From: JBGSIZ01 sp041742255
GTDB lineage: Bacteria > Pseudomonadota > Alphaproteobacteria > Rhodobacterales > Rhodobacteraceae
Assembly (NCBI GenBank): GCA_041742255.1
Contig: JBGSIZ010000001.1
Span: forward strand, 1-6,208
Direction of reading: 5' to 3'
DNA: 6,208 bases
Shown here: positions 5,257-6,208 of the stretch, in pieces
Position numbering within the stretch: the stretch's first letter is position 1
How the letters are laid out: each line of letters starts with the position of its first letter
The notes under the pieces: model-generated
The model's input: only the letters and a program-made list of their open reading frames with translations
The model's database searches: none
Told to the model about the DNA's origin: nothing
Position numbers and translations under genes: made by a program

Positions 5257-6208
5257 TCCCCGTCGCCGACGCCCTTGCCCGGCTTTTTGCCCTTGTGACG
5301 CCCTTGCCTGTCGAGGAGGTTGCCTTGTCCGCCGCCTGCAACCGGGTTCTGGCACACGCTGTCACAGCGACCCGGGACCAGCCGCCCTTTGCGGCCTCGG
5401 CGATGGATGGCTACGCGGTCGCGACCGACCCAAAACAGGGGGACGCCTTCGCTGTGATCGGCGAGGCGGCGGCGGGCCACCGCTACGCAGGGACGCTTGG
5501 TCCGGGCCAAGCGGTGCGCATTTTTACCGGGGCACCCGTGCCGCCGGGGGGCACGCGGGTGATCCTGCAAGAAGACGTGGACCGGACCGGGGACACCATC
5601 ACCCTGCGGCCCAATGCCGATACCGGCACCCATATTCGCCCGGCCGGGGCAGATTTTGCACACGGCCACATCTTTGCCGCGCCACACCTGTTGCGGCCGG
5701 CCGATATCGCGCTGTTGGCCGCCATGAACATCGCGCGCGTGCCCGTCACGCGGCGGCCCACGGTGGCCATCCTCGCCACGGGTGACGAACTGGTGCAACC
5801 GGGCGAGGTTCCGGGGCCGGACCAGATCATCGCCTCCAACAGTTTTGGACTTGCGGCCATGGTGGCCGACCTTGGGGCGGTGCCCCGGATGCTGCCCATC
5901 GCGCGGGACACGGTGGACAGCCTGCAACAATCGCTCGATCTTGCGCGCGGGGCTGACCTCATCCTGACGATCGGGGGGGCATCGGTGGGCGATCATGACC
6001 TTGTGGGCGCCGTCACCCAAGGGCTGGGAATGCAGCGCGAATTTTACAAGATCGCGATGCGCCCCGGCAAACCGTTGATGGCCGGGCGGCTTGGGGACGC
6101 CGTGATGATCGGCCTACCCGGCAATCCGGTGTCGGCGATGGTGTGCGGTGTGGTGTTCGTCGCACCCGTGCTGCGCGCGATGCTGGGCCTTGGTGCGGCA
6201 CCGGCCCC
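5253..6208 (+). CDS. moeA: Molybdopterin molybdotransferase MoeA (partial, C-terminus off window)
   Basis: MoeA inserts molybdate into adenylylated molybdopterin, the last common step of molybdenum cofactor synthesis. 318 residues are present with no stop before the right edge; family members are usually about 390-410, so roughly the C-terminal domain IV is missing. Motifs: QPPFAASAMDGYA (43-55, Asp52), FTGAPVPPG (91-99, Thr92), QED (106-108), GADF (132-135), the MoCF-type domain with ILATGDEL (173-180, Asp178), SNSF (195-198), ILTIGGASVGDHD (237-249, Asp247), MRPGKPLM (269-276) and GLPGNPVSAMV (287-297). The usual GAD after APVP is GGT here, a mild variation. The start ATG overlaps the stop of the GIY-YIG gene as ATGA, so it is translated from the same operon, and its expression now depends on reading through the inserted gene. 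Confidence 0.95.
   Translation, partial: MIPVADALARLFALVTPLPVEEVALSAACNRVLAHAVTATRDQPPFAASAMDGYAVATDPKQGDAFAVIGEAAAGHRYAGTLGPGQAVRIFTGAPVPPGGTRVILQEDVDRTGDTITLRPNADTGTHIRPAGADFAHGHIFAAPHLLRPADIALLAAMNIARVPVTRRPTVAILATGDELVQPGEVPGPDQIIASNSFGLAAMVADLGAVPRMLPIARDTVDSLQQSLDLARGADLILTIGGASVGDHDLVGAVTQGLGMQREFYKIAMRPGKPLMAGRLGDAVMIGLPGNPVSAMVCGVVFVAPVLRAMLGLGAAPA

Noticed and set aside
5238..6020. Minus-strand open frame (260 codons) opposite moeA
   Set aside because: It lies entirely over a clear MoeA with conserved motifs; the translation is low-complexity Gly/Arg/His and looks like a frame shadow.
1..6208. CRISPR array, tRNA/rRNA gene, insertion sequence or prophage element
   Set aside because: No regularly spaced repeats, tRNA-like cloverleaf, transposase or integrase motifs or long terminal inverted repeats were seen; nearly all bases are in confident protein genes.

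Overview
The window looks like the chromosome of a GC-rich alphaproteobacterium, most likely a Rhodobacteraceae (Roseobacter/Rhodobacter group). I infer this from the high GC content, the strong preference for G/C at third codon positions, and the trpG-trpD-trpC-moaC-moeA gene order, which I recall from that family. No database search was possible, so family assignments rest on motifs read from the translations.

Layout. Bases 1-645 (minus strand, running off the left edge) hold the N-terminal part of a membrane-anchored, Pro/Ala/Glu-rich protein, probably a divergent polysaccharide deacetylase. A divergent intergenic region (about 646-787) separates it from a tightly packed plus-strand operon that fills the rest: trpG (788-1381), trpD (1378-2394), ung (2391-3080), trpC (3090-3896), moaC (3896-4372), a GIY-YIG nuclease gene with a C-terminal DUF4357 domain (4369-5256), and moeA (5253 to beyond the right edge). 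Every junction overlaps by 1-4 bases except ung/trpC, which has a 9-base gap, so the set is almost certainly one transcript with translational coupling.

Function. TrpG, TrpD and TrpC supply the glutamine amidotransferase, phosphoribosyltransferase and indole-glycerol-phosphate synthase steps of tryptophan synthesis. The partner TrpE and the later enzymes TrpF/TrpB/TrpA are not in this window. MoaC and MoeA act early and late in molybdenum cofactor synthesis. Two genes do not belong to either pathway: ung, a family 1 uracil-DNA glycosylase between trpD and trpC, and the GIY-YIG/DUF4357 gene between moaC and moeA.

The GIY-YIG gene has visibly lower GC (about 48-50% in three 60-base lines counted by hand, against 62-73% in two lines of trpC), uses more A/T-ending codons, and is flanked by the same 6-base string CCATGA. 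It is the best candidate for recently acquired cargo. I did not see a clearly new multi-gene system. The main points of interest are these two cleanly spliced-in genes and the regulatory region upstream of trpG.
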